Assembly (NCBI RefSeq): GCF_022965805.1
Contig: NC_133101.1
Location: 19,625,054 to 19,689,053 of the forward strand
Source of the DNA: Primulina eburnea
Taxonomy: Eukaryota > Streptophyta > Magnoliopsida > Lamiales > Gesneriaceae
Direction of reading: 5' to 3'
Length of the DNA: 64,000 bases
Shown: one piece after another, positions 12,435 to 22,193 of the stretch
How the letters are laid out: every line of letters starts with the position of its first letter
Position numbering within the stretch: position 1 is the stretch's first letter
The notes under the pieces: generated by a model
What the model was told of the DNA's origin: nothing
What the model saw: the letters and a program-made list of their open reading frames with translations, nothing else
The model's database searches: none
Position numbers and translations under genes: made by a program

Positions 12435-14951
12435 ATGAGCATTATTTGGTCACGTACACTTAGTGGTCGACTCATTCGAAATAGCCCTTTATTTTCACAA
12501 AACATGACGGAAGAACCCATCCAAGAAAATGAAGATGAAATTAAATCTCAACATGATCATGATAGGCGAAGAACACTTAGAGATCACATGAATCCTACAC
12601 GTACTAGTGCACCTTCATGTCTAGTTTTTCCCCCTGATGCATCTCATTTCAATTTTAAGCCTGGTACTATCCAACTTTTACCCAACTTTCATGGCTTAGA
12701 TTCTGAAAATCCATACATGCATTTACGAGAATTTGAAGAAGTGTGCAACACATATAATGATCTAAATTGTAGCATGAACACCATTCGACTTAAGCTTTTT
12801 CCTTTTTATTTAAAAGATAAAGCTAAAACTTGGCTACAAAATCTTAGATCAGGATCCATTCGAACTCGGGATGAATTGCAACAACAATTTTTGAAAAAGT
12901 TTTTTCCATCTCATAGAACAAATTCTTTCAAAAGGCAAATCATCACTTTCACTCAAAAACAAGGAGAAACTTTTTATCAGTGTTGGGATAGATATAAAGA
13001 ATTGCTTAATCTTTGTCCTCATCATGGTTTTGAAATTTGGAGAGTTGTTTCTCAATTTTATGAAGGCTTAACACCTAAAGATAGGCAAATGGTTGAATTT
13101 ATGTGTAATGGAACATTTGAAGATAAAGATCCAAAAGAGGCAATTGAGTATCTCGATTCATTAGCTGAAAATGCTCAAAATTGGGACACGATAGGTACAA
13201 TTGAACCATCAAACAAGATTCAATCTCCCACATCTGGTGGAGGTATATATACTCTCAAGGATGAACATGATCTCCAAGCCAGATTTACCTCTTTGGCAAG
13301 AAAAGTTGAGGCACTTGAATTGAAAAAGAATGGTCAATTAAAATCTGTTCAAGAAATTGCATGTCACATCTGTGATACAAGTGATCATTCTACAAAAGAT
13401 TGTCCCACTTTGCCTTCTTTTAAAGAATGTCTCCATGAACAAGCCAATGTTTTAAACAATTTCAAAAGGCCAAATTTTGAACCATTTTCTCAAAGTTACA
13501 ATCCAGGTTGTCGAAATAATCCAAATTTTAGTTGGAGGAATGATAATGCTGCACAATTTTCACAACCACATTTCCAAAATCAACAAAATTTTCAAAATTA
13601 TGCACCTTATGTTCCTCCACCTAAAAGGAATTTGGAAGATATATTGAATTCTTTCATTGCAAAGCAAGAGTCTATCAATACTCAAACTGCTCAAACCATA
13701 ACAGATTTGAAAGATACTCTTGCTAAATTTGCATCTGCACTTAATGTTCATGAAAAAGGTAAATTTCCTTCACAACCACAGCCTAATCCCAAGGATCATC
13801 ATTCACAAACCGGAACTTCTGGAACTCAACCGATGGATCAGGTAAAATCTGTTATTACCCTTCGCAGTGGTAAGGTTGTGGAAAAATATATTCTTGAACT
13901 TTGTGAAGATGATGATAAATCAACTCCAAAGGGTAAGGAAATCGAACCCATAACTTGCGAAGAGGAGGATCAACAGATAGTTCCACCACCATTCCCTCAT
14001 GCATTAAAAAATACAAAAAAATCAAATTTGAATTCTGATATATATGATATTTTTAAACAAGTAAAAGTAAATATTCCTTTATTAGATGCAATAAAGCAGG
14101 TACCATCATATGCCAAATTTTTGAAAGACTTGTGCACTGTGAAAACAAAATTGAATGTGAAAAAGAAAACATTTTTAGCCGAACAAGTAAGTGCAATCAT
14201 TCAAAATAATAATGCTTTGAAATACAAAGACCCAGGTTGTCCTACTATTTCTTGTATTATTGGAGAACGAAAAATTAAAAAAGCATTGCTTGACCTTGGA
14301 GCTAGTGTGAATTTACTTCCATATTCAGTTTATCAAGAACTCAATCTAGGCGAGTTAAAACCTATTTCGGTAACAATTTTACTTGCTGATAGATCTGTTA
14401 AAGTTCCAAGAGGTATGGTAGAAGACGTGTTGGTTCAAGTTGATAACTTTGTATATCCTGTCGATTTCATAGTTTTAGAGACACAACCTATTGAAGCTTG
14501 TAATGCAATTCCTGTAATTTTAGGTCGTCCATTTTTAACAACTTCTAATGCTCTTATAAATTGCAGGAATGGAATAATGAAGTTGTCATTTGGTAACATG
14601 ACCTTGGAGCTTAATGTGTTTAATCTTTGTAAGCAACCACACGACAAAGGAGATGAAAGTGAAAATGAAAATCTTATTGAAACTCTTGTGGAAGAAAACA
14701 TTCAAGAAGGGAGTACTCGTGACCAATTAGATATTTGTTCAATTGATACTGTTAAAGAAAAAATTGAAACTGATCTTGATGATTTTATTAGGTATCACCC
14801 GTTACCAGGAACAGAAAAAGAATTTGAGGCGAAATATGAGAACAAAGACGAACCACCCATATTGGAGTTAAAAACCTTGCCAGAAGAATTGAAGTATGCA
14901 TTTCTTGGAGAAGATGAAACATATCCGGTGGTAATTTCTTCTAAACTATAA
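12435..14951 (+). CDS. gag: Element C gag and protease
   Basis: One open frame of 838 codons from ATG 12435; a second candidate start is ATG 12504. The gag core (NFHGLDSENPY, LFPFYLKDKAKTWL, CPHHG) lies at about residues 75-240. A single zinc knuckle CHICDTSDHSTKDC lies near 13360. A Gln/Asn/Pro-rich linker follows, then a retropepsin with active site D-L-G-A-S (about 14292) and the closing ILGRPFL motif (about 14518). It ends at TAA 14949-14951 in the same frame as the following RT segment, so this stop probably interrupts a single gag-pol polyprotein. Athila elements normally have one long gag-pol ORF. The catalytic residues of gag-pro look intact. Confidence 0.88.
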   Translation: MSIIWSRTLSGRLIRNSPLFSQNMTEEPIQENEDEIKSQHDHDRRRTLRDHMNPTRTSAPSCLVFPPDASHFNFKPGTIQLLPNFHGLDSENPYMHLREFEEVCNTYNDLNCSMNTIRLKLFPFYLKDKAKTWLQNLRSGSIRTRDELQQQFLKKFFPSHRTNSFKRQIITFTQKQGETFYQCWDRYKELLNLCPHHGFEIWRVVSQFYEGLTPKDRQMVEFMCNGTFEDKDPKEAIEYLDSLAENAQNWDTIGTIEPSNKIQSPTSGGGIYTLKDEHDLQARFTSLARKVEALELKKNGQLKSVQEIACHICDTSDHSTKDCPTLPSFKECLHEQANVLNNFKRPNFEPFSQSYNPGCRNNPNFSWRNDNAAQFSQPHFQNQQNFQNYAPYVPPPKRNLEDILNSFIAKQESINTQTAQTITDLKDTLAKFASALNVHEKGKFPSQPQPNPKDHHSQTGTSGTQPMDQVKSVITLRSGKVVEKYILELCEDDDKSTPKGKEIEPITCEEEDQQIVPPPFPHALKNTKKSNLNSDIYDIFKQVKVNIPLLDAIKQVPSYAKFLKDLCTVKTKLNVKKKTFLAEQVSAIIQNNNALKYKDPGCPTISCIIGERKIKKALLDLGASVNLLPYSVYQELNLGELKPISVTILLADRSVKVPRGMVEDVLVQVDNFVYPVDFIVLETQPIEACNAIPVILGRPFLTTSNALINCRNGIMKLSFGNMTLELNVFNLCKQPHDKGDESENENLIETLVEENIQEGSTRDQLDICSIDTVKEKIETDLDDFIRYHPLPGTEKEFEAKYENKDEPPILELKTLPEELKYAFLGEDETYPVVISSKL

Positions 14952-16412
14952 AGTAATCAAGAAGGTAAATTAGTTGATATGCTTAAAAGACATAAAAATG
15001 CAATTGGTTGGACACTAAAAGATCTTAAGGGCATTAATCCACTAATTTGCACTCACAAAATTCACTTAGAAGAAAATGCTAAAACATCTCAACAACCACA
15101 AAGAAGATTAAATCCACACATGAAAGATGTTGTGAAAACTGAAGTTCTCAAACTACTTGATGTTGGAATTATCTACCCTATTTCTGATAGTAAGTGGGTA
15201 AGCCCAACACAAGTAGTTCCAAAAAAATCTGGCATCACAGTGATAAAAAAATGAAAAAGGTGAATTGTTAACAAGTCGAGTCCCATCTAGTTAGCGGATG
15301 TGTATTGATTATAGAAAATTAAATGATGCCACTAGAAAAGATCATTTTCCATTACCATTTTTGGATCAAATTTTAGAAAGAGTAGCAGGTCATTCCTACT
15401 ACTGTTTTCTTGACGGATATTCAGGCTATTATCAAATTCCCATTGCACTCGAAGATCAAGAAAAAACTACATTCACAAGTCCTTTTGGAACATTTGCATT
15501 CAGAAGGATGCCATTTGGTTTATGCAATGCCCCAGCAACATTTCAAAGATGTATGCTAATCATTTTTTGCGACATGGTTGAAAACTGTTTGGAGATTTTT
15601 ATGGATGATTTAACTGTTTTTGGGAGTACATTTGATAATTGTCTTGAAAATTTGGAAAAAAGTTTTAAAAAATGTGAGGAAAAAGGTCTTATTTTAAATC
15701 GGGAAAAATGTCATTACATGATTACTTCTGGAATTGTTTTGGGACATATTGTGTCATCTCATGGAATTGAAGTTGATAAAGCAAAAGTTGATGTCATTGC
15801 CAATTTACCTCCTCCAAAAACCATTAAAGAAATTCACTCATTTTTGGGACATGCTGGATTTTATAGGAGGTTTATAAAGGATTTTAGTTTAATCTCTAAA
15901 CCCATTTGTAACCTCTTAACAAAAGACAGTGCATTTGAGTGGACTCAAGAATGTCAAAATGCTTTTGATAAAATCATTCGACATTTAACATCAGCTCCTA
16001 TCATGCAACCTCCTGATTGGTCTTTACCATTTGAAATCATGTGCGATGCGAGTGATTATGCAGTCGGTGCAGTATTGGGTCAAAGAAGAAACGGTAAGCC
16101 TTATGTGATATATTATGCAAGTAGAACTTTAAACAATGCTCAAATGAATTATTCTACAACTGAAAAAGAACTACTTGTTGTAATATTTGCATTAGATAAA
16201 TTTCGTTCTTATTTGATTGGATCAACAACTATTGTGTTTACTGATCATTCTGCTATTAGATATTTGTTGACCATAACAGGATGCAAAGCCACGACTGATA
16301 CGATGGATTTTGTTGCTCCAAGAATTTAACATTGTAATCAAAGATAAAAAAAGGAACCGAGAATGTCGCAGCTGATCATTTATCGAGACTAGCAACAGGA
16401 TCATCTTGTGAA
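14952..16412 (+). pseudogene. pol: Element C reverse transcriptase and RNase H, broken
   Basis: The RT N-terminus (GWTLKDLKGINP, about 15005) continues in the gag frame to a TGA at 15252 within an A-rich stretch, where the frame shifts. A TAG at 15292-15294 replaces the Trp that precedes the MCIDYRKLND block (TGG to TAG). From 15298 RT is open, with catalytic FMDD near 15600, followed by RNase H with MCDASDYAVGAVLG (about 16039) and TDHSAIRYLL (about 16240). Shortly after 16270 the frame is lost again and the RNase H end is read in other frames up to the integrase start. At least three separate lesions are needed to explain it. Confidence 0.88.
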
Positions 16413-17753
16413 ATGGCACAAATTGATGATAATTTTCCTGATGAACATTTATTTTCAGTTACTACTATACCTTGGTTTGCTAACATAGTAAATTTTCCTG
16501 TGACAGGAAAAATGCCACCGCAATGGAGTTCCCAAGATAAAAGAAAATTTCTGAATGAGGTAAAAAACTTTTATTGGGATGATCCGTATCTATTCAAGTA
16601 TTGTCCAGATCAAATTTTTCGACGTTGCATACTCGACAATGAGGTTAGTAGTGTCATTAAATTTTGTCATTCAGACGCATGCGGAGGACATTTTTCTTCA
16701 AAGAAAACAGCTGCAAAAATCCTGCAGTGTGGATTTTATTGGCCCACTTTGTTTAAAGACACCCACGAAATCTGCAAGATCTGTGAAAATTGTCAAAAAT
16801 TGGGTGCGATTTCAAAAAGAAACATGATGCCTTTGAATCCTATCATTGAAATTGAAATATTTGACTGTTGGGGAATTGATTTTATGGGACCTTTTCCACC
16901 GTCGTTTGGATACTTGTATATTTTAGTTGCAGTTGATTATGTTTCCAAGTGGATAGAGGAAATTCCATGTCGAACAAATGATCATAAAATCGTCATCAAA
17001 TTTTTGAAAGAAAATATTTTTAGTAGATTTGGAATTCCTCGAGCCATGATAAGTGATGGGGGAACTCACTTTGTTAATAAACCATTTGCTTCATTAATGA
17101 AAAAATATGGTATTACTCACAAAGTAACTACTCCTTATCATCCTCAAATAAATGGACAAGTTGAATTAGCTAATAGGGAGATAAAGCAAATTTTGTAAAA
17201 AACTGTTAACTCAAATAGAAAAGATTGGTCTCTGCGACTTAATGATGCACTTTGGGCATATCGAACAGCTTTTAAAACATCACTGAATATGTCTCCCTAT
17301 AGGTTGGTTTATGGAAAACATTGTCATTTGCCTGTGGAATTTGAACATAAAGCTTATTGGGCGATCAAAACTTTTAATTCAAGCATGGATGAGGCCATCA
17401 AATTGCGTAAATTGCAACTTAATGAACTTGATGAACTCAGAAATGACGCGTATGAGAATTCAAGGATTTATAAAGCAAAAATCAAATCATTTCATGATAA
17501 AATAATTTTTAGAAAATCTTTTGAGATTGGTAAAAAAGTTTTTCTTTATAATTCTCGACTTCACATATTCCCAGGAAAATTACGATCAAGATGGACAGGC
17601 CCATATATTGTAAAACATGTGTATCCTTATGGAGCTGTGGAAATTGAAAATCCTAAAAATGGTGATGTTTTTAAAGTAAATGGACAAAGGCTTAAACCAT
17701 TTTTAGAAAATGAAATCTTTAAAGAAGAGTTTATTTCCCTTTCCGATCCTTGA
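16413..17753 (+). pseudogene. pol: Element C integrase, one premature stop
   Basis: Zinc-binding residues lie in HSDACGGH and CKICENC (about 16668-16790). The catalytic acidic residues are in GIDFMGP (about 16876), ISDGGTHF (about 17050) and the Glu of [11 protein letters not shown] (about 17160). A TAA at 17196-17198 interrupts the frame, which resumes unchanged and runs through the [10 protein letters not shown] region to a natural stop at 17751-17753. There is no chromodomain, as expected for Athila/Tat rather than chromoviruses. The accessory ORF follows about 170 bp downstream. Confidence 0.88.
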
Positions 17754-17925
17754 TTTTTTGTGTTGAATTTAATTTTGTTTGTTTTTATTTCAAGTTTCCT
17801 TAATCTTTTTATTTTCCCGATTAAATGGTGGATAACGGTACTACGTGGCTCTCATAGTCAGTTTAATCAATTTCCCACAATTGCTTATACAAAAATTAAA
17901 AAAAATCATTTCTTTTCTTTTCAAA

Positions 17926-18351
17926 ATGGATGAAATTCTCTCAAAAATTTGTAAATATTTTCCCCCTGTTTCTGAAAATGTTCTAAGAAAAATTTATGCA
18001 GGAAGGTGTGAAAGATTGAGATTATTAATGCAAAAAGTAATTCCAGAAGATATTCGTCTTGTAATAGAAGCTAAGGTCCGATTAGGAGGAGAAGTTCCGC
18101 AATCATTGCTCATTCGGTGTTTACCTGGATTAGGAAAAAGCACTTATGCGAAAAAACGAAGGGCCAAAAGGTTAGGGGTTTGTCATAAGTGTGCAAGATG
18201 GACTTGTGACACACGATGCAGATCTTTGGGATGTGTTTCCAATAACAGAGAAGATAAAATTGATTTCATTAAGAATGGGCTGAGTAAGGAGTCTTTAGAT
18301 AACATCTTATTGACTCTTGAGACGCATTCTAGTGGACACTGTGTATATTGA
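17926..18351 (+). CDS. Cysteine-rich basic protein resembling carlavirus C4 zinc-finger nucleic-acid-binding protein
   Basis: An intact 141-residue ORF from ATG 17926; the frame is open further upstream but without another ATG. The N-terminal half is helical, Leu- and Arg-rich. A highly basic patch at residues 71-82 (KSTYAKKRRAKR) leads straight into a cysteine cluster: C86-x2-C89, C94, C98-x4-C103. The order, Tyr-Ala-basic-Arg-Arg-Ala, then CHxC, then a TRC...C pair, followed by an Asn and a Phe-Ile, is the pattern known from the small 3'-terminal nucleic-acid-binding proteins of carlaviruses (Carla_C4 family), which bind nucleic acid and act as silencing suppressors or transcription modulators. 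The spacing between the Cys pairs is shorter here. It lies downstream of pol in sense orientation and is undamaged although pol is broken. The homology is by eye only; an unrelated zinc finger is possible. Confidence 0.6.
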   Translation: MDEILSKICKYFPPVSENVLRKIYAGRCERLRLLMQKVIPEDIRLVIEAKVRLGGEVPQSLLIRCLPGLGKSTYAKKRRAKRLGVCHKCARWTCDTRCRSLGCVSNNREDKIDFIKNGLSKESLDNILLTLETHSSGHCVY

Positions 18352-18686
18352 ACTTCTCCGTTTATGGAAACAATTCCAAGATGAGCGTCATCTTAATAGT
18401 CTTGGGAATCCGACTAAAAAAGACCTTGTTTGCCAATTTATAAGAAAATTGGATGGGAAGCATATCCTCGACTCATAGAAGGCGTTGAAGCCATTTCTGG
18501 ACGTAAAACCAGAGGAAAATTGTGAGCCACAATCACACTACTGTTTATATGCATGTGTGTCATTATTGTTTTTACTGTTTATTCTGTTTACAGCTGTGAC
18601 CCATTGTTTTGTCATGATAACATATTACCCCTATAAAATCTCTCATCTTTCTCTGTATTTTCGCAGACCAAAAAGAAAGTAAAAAC
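18352..18686 (+). promoter_or_regulatory. Region before the LOG copy: TATA-like box and 3' splice-site-like tract
   Basis: This 335-bp stretch holds no convincing gene. A short frame (about 18314-18478) overlaps the end of the cysteine-rich ORF. A frame at 18479-18682 codes for a hydrophobic, membrane-like segment but lacks a usable ATG. TATAAAAT lies at 18632-18639, about 50 bp before the LOG ATG. A pyrimidine-rich tract ending TATTTTCGCAG (AG at 18665-18666) looks like a good plant 3' splice site, 20 bases before that ATG. LOG could therefore be expressed from an internal promoter or from a spliced LTR transcript, as proposed for env-like genes. Both readings are inference. Confidence 0.4.
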
Positions 18687-19324
18687 ATGGCTGGATCCTC
18701 TACACAAACATTGAAAAATATTTGTGTATTTTGTGGGTCGAGTCTTGGTAAAAATGAAGTGTTTGTAGAAGCAGCGAATAAACTTGGAAAGATATTGGCT
18801 GAGAGAAAAATTCACTTGGTATATGGGGGAGGTAATATTGGGTTAATGGGATCTGTTTCAACATCTTCTCATCTTGGAGGTAGTCAGGTTTTGGGTATTA
18901 TTCCTACAGCTCTTGCTGAAGGAAATATTACAGGTGTTATGATTGGGGAGGAATTAAAAGTTTCTTCTATGTATGAAAGAATCATAAAAATGATTGAAAA
19001 TTCGGATGCTTTTATCGCACTACCAGGTGGTTTTGGTACATTAGAGGAAATTTTTCGTACTGTTTCTTGGGCACAACTTAATATCCATAATAAACCTATG
19101 GGATTGTTGAATATCAATATTATTATGACAGTTTGTTGACATTTCTTGATAAAGCTGTGGAACATAATTTCATTTCAGAAAATTCACGATGGATGCTCAT
19201 CTCTGCTTCGACTGCCGACCAATTAATTGATGATTTGGAAGCTTTTGTTCATAATCCTGATCCGATGATAGCAAAGATCAACTGGTCGCAATCAAGCAGT
19301 AAGAAAAGAAAGTTGGATCATTGA
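18687..19324 (+). pseudogene. LOG: Captured LOG-type cytokinin-activating enzyme, intronless, one frameshift
   Basis: LOG enzymes cleave cytokinin riboside 5'-monophosphate to the active free base plus ribose 5-phosphate in the cytosol. From ATG 18687 the protein opens with ICVFCGSS, then has GGGNIGLMG at residues 47-55 and the family signature PGGFGTLEE at 113-121. The conserved Arg of the active site is present (R98 in MYER), but the Lys two residues on is Ile. Near 19116-19125 (codon 144) a few bases are missing relative to the family and the frame shifts. The rest of the protein (LDKAVEHNFI onward) continues to TGA 19322-19324, ending in a basic SKKRK tail. The total, about 212 codons, matches the full family length. 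Plant LOG genes normally have several introns, so this uninterrupted copy points to capture from an mRNA. It lies between the cysteine-rich ORF and the 3' end of element C in sense orientation. Confidence 0.88.
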
Positions 19325-19427
19325 TTCAAAAGTCGTGGATTGGTTTGCGTTTGTTTCAGTTTGTTATCTTCAATAAAATTCCATGTGATATCTCTTTCAT
19401 TATGTACTCTTTATTAATAGCTATTTT

Positions 19428-19465
19428 GACATTAAGGATAATGTCATATTCTGATTGAGGGGAGA
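19428..19465 (+). other. Athila/Tat-type hairpin and purine run after the coding region
   Basis: GACATTAAGGATAATGTC (19428-19445) is an inverted repeat, followed by ATTGAGGGGAGA (19454-19465). The same arrangement, hairpin of the CATTG...CAATG type then a G run, occurs on the - strand in element H near 29769-29806. It marks the start of the 3' untranslated part; it is not directly followed by the LTR. Confidence 0.5.
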
Positions 19466-19600
19466 ACAAACTTAAAAAAAAATTAAAAAATAATAATATT
19501 ATTTTATAATAAACTCATGTTTATTGCTTGTATCTTTGTAATTTTTGCAAAAATATCATACATTACATATTTGAAAGGTTTAAATTAGAAAATGTATTAC

Positions 19601-19855
19601 ACGCGATTCATGAGATCCATGAAGATCGCTGGTGCATTGGTCAACCCGAATGGCATGACCATAAACTCATAGTGCCCATATCTCGTGCGAAACACTGTCT
19701 TGTGAACATCAGACTCCTTGACTTTCAATTGATGGTATCCAGATCCCAGATCGATCTTAGAAAATATCGATGCTCCTTGCAACTGATCAAAAAATCTTCA
19801 ATTCTTGGCAGTGGATACTTATTTTTTATAGTAACCCGATTGAGCTCCAGATAAT
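19601..19855 (-). pseudogene. Duplicate fragment of element B RT directly before the C 3' LTR
   Basis: Almost identical to 10473-10732, the B sequence that flanks the 5' LTR of C, up to and including the ATAAT target-site copy. Differences are a 4-bp insertion in the 10-kb copy, one A fewer in a homopolymer here and a few substitutions. It codes on the - strand for RT residues around FMDLMNRV and [13 protein letters not shown]. It occupies the place where the polypurine tract of C should be. Confidence 0.88.
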
Positions 19856-21432
19856 TGATAAACATAAAAAATGTACATTAATTAAATGTTTTATAATATA
19901 AATTTATAGTTTTTGTTTTATTAAATGTTTAAATATTATATGTTTAATAATAAATTGTATAAAAAATAAGTTGTTGTGTAATTATAAGTTTTTACTATTT
20001 TTACAGGTTCGATAAAACAAGAATAACCTTGGCGTTGCAAATGGGATTAAGATGATTCTTGGACCTGTAAAAATTTGATGATAATATCTACAATATTGGT
20101 GACAAGCATGAGATAAAATTATTCTTACATTTGGGATTAAATTAAACAACAAATAAAGTTACTGAAGAAATGGCAGTTTTACCATGCTCTAGTATTTTGA
20201 CCATATCTCTCAAATTACTTGGTCAAATGGTCTGAAAAAAATACCACAACTAGACAACTCAATTATCTACATGTTTCTTTTTATGTGAAGAAGCAAATTC
20301 GGAGAAGAAGATTTTCAAAAGTGATGTGTAATATAATATAATATCTTGGAACACCAATGAAGACTTTTGTGTAAAAAATAATATTTTATTTGTGGTTGTC
20401 TCCCCAAATTTGGCTATAAATAGGGGTGCATTGTAATGTATTGAGATATCCCTCATTCTATGAACAAATCTTTGAGTTCATAATATTTCTCTCTATATTT
20501 TCTCTTTATTTCTTCATTTAAATACAATTAGCATGTTAATTTCATATTCAAAGTTTTACACTTTGAATAATGAATGGCTAACTTCCTAAAGTTGAGATGA
20601 TAAGGTGAAACTCTTGGCATGATAATAAGGTTATTAAAAGGTAAGAATCTATGTTTTATATTATTTAATCATTATTTATTGTTTATGTTATATTTATTTC
20701 TTTAAGAATTTTTATACCCTACTTATAAGTGGGAGTTTTGATTTATTGTTGCTATATGTTACACTAAATTCTTGGAACCATTTAAATGTTAGTTTGGTAT
20801 TACCAACCATTTAAAGTGGATGCCTAGATTTATTATATATAAATATATTATAATATTAAATTCTTTGAACCATTTAAATGTTAGTTTGGTTTTACCAACC
20901 ATTTAACTTGTATTCCTTGATTTATTATATATGAATATATTATAGTTTTAATTTATTGGTACCATTTAAATGTTTGTTTGGTTTTACCAACCATTTAAAG
21001 TGGGAACCTTGATTTAGTGTTTACAAATATATATAGCACAATAAATACTTGACCACATTTATAAGTTTTGGTTTATATTATATACTTATAAGATAATAAT
21101 ATATAACATAATATAAATATGATTATTTAATATATTGGAACCATTTTATTAAGTGGATTTCAATATTGTTCGTTAATGTTAACTTTATTAAAATACCAAG
21201 AGTGGATCCTTTAATCTCAACTATTTAAATTAAGATTTGAACAATTAAAATTTACCCATTAAATATTCAAACAATTAAAATTAAAAAGAAACAAAAACAA
21301 AAACAAAACAAAAAGATATTGTAGTTGACTTGTAATTACCTTAGCTTCCCTGTGGATACGATATCGGACTCACCGAATTATATTACTTGTGGACAACCTG
21401 CTCTTGGGAGTGCAACAATCAAAGTGACAACA
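19856..21432 (+). repeat. Element C 3' LTR (1577 bp)
   Basis: Matches 10733-12308 with few differences by eye. It ends GACAACA, followed by ATAAT (21433-21437), the second copy of the target duplication, after which the RT of element B resumes. The TATA-containing segment CTATAAATAG recurs at about 20414. Confidence 0.9.
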
Positions 21433-22193
21433 ATAATCGATGCAAAGACGCATGCTACCATCTTTCTTTTTCACAAATAATACCGGAGCGCCCCATGGAG
21501 AGTAACTAGGGCGAATGAAACCCTTGTCTAGCAATTCTTGAATTTTATCTTTCAATTTTTTCATTTCGGCTGGTGCTAGACGATAAGGTGATTTTGATAT
21601 AGGAACAGTGCCCGACATTAGATCAATAGAAAACTCTACTTCATGGTCGGGTGGAATGCCAGAAACGTCTTCGGGAAAGACGCAAGGAAATTCTCTCACA
21701 ATGTCAACATCTTCCAACTTCTGACTGATAGACTCATGTGCAGTGGTGACACATGCTAGATAGGCTTGGCATCCACGCTTAATAAGCTTCCTCGCACATA
21801 GACAAGAGATAATGTGCGGCATTTGCTTGTTTCTCGTCGCCTCAAAAACAAAAGATTTACCACTAGGTGGCCTAATAGATACTGATCGCTGACAAAAATA
21901 AATCGAAGCTCCATTCGCTGATAGTCAATCCATCCCAAGTATAATATCGAATTCAGGCATAGGAAGCACAATAAGATCTGCCCGAAAAACATCTTTAAAT
22001 AAACGAAGCTCCAGATTCTCGACAATCTTAGTCGTGAGCATTTGATCACCGGAAGGAATAGTAACTTTGAAAACCAAACCCATATCTTGAGGAGTAATTT
22101 TCAATCTTTTGATGAAGGTTTCAGGTATGAAGGAATGTGTAGCCCCTGAGTCTAGCAGTGCATAGGTAGCTACACCTAGAATGATGATCCTCC
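21433..22193 (-). pseudogene. pol: Element B protease and start of RT
   Basis: The exon starts on the - strand at 22193, after a 3' splice site. It reads [22 protein letters not shown], so the protease catalytic D-S-G is intact. The frame is open down to a TGA at 21927-21925, which replaces the Trp of the GMDWL motif (TGG to TGA). The linker [11 protein letters not shown] and the RT start ([16 protein letters not shown], then RLCIDY) extend to 21438, where element C is inserted. Protein similarity to element D is high, so B and D belong to the same lineage. Confidence 0.85.

Larger units (their letters stand above)
10733..21432 (+). mobile_element. Element C: Athila-like Ty3/gypsy element carrying a zinc-finger ORF and a LOG gene
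   Basis: Length about 10.7 kb, with LTRs of 1576 and 1577 bp (TGATAAAC to GACAACA), flanked by a perfect 5-bp duplication ATAAT (10728-10732 and 21433-21437) inside the RT of element B. The primer site matches plant Asp-tRNA, and the gag-pol motifs (DLGAS protease, FMDD RT) fit Athila/Tat. The order is gag-pro, RT-RNase H, integrase, then two non-retroviral genes in place of the env-like region: a cysteine-rich ORF (17926-18351) and a LOG retrocopy (18687-19324). Pol has several frameshifts and stops. A 255-bp piece of element B lies directly before the 3' LTR, where the polypurine tract should be. Confidence 0.88.

Noticed and set aside
17926..18351. An integrated carlavirus genome (endogenous viral element)
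   Set aside because: Only the small zinc-finger-like ORF is present; no replicase, movement or coat sequence lies around it, and the flanks are retroelement sequence.
18479..18682. Hydrophobic frame before LOG as a membrane protein or env remnant
   Set aside because: It follows an in-frame TAG and has no ATG before the hydrophobic stretch. Composition alone is not enough.
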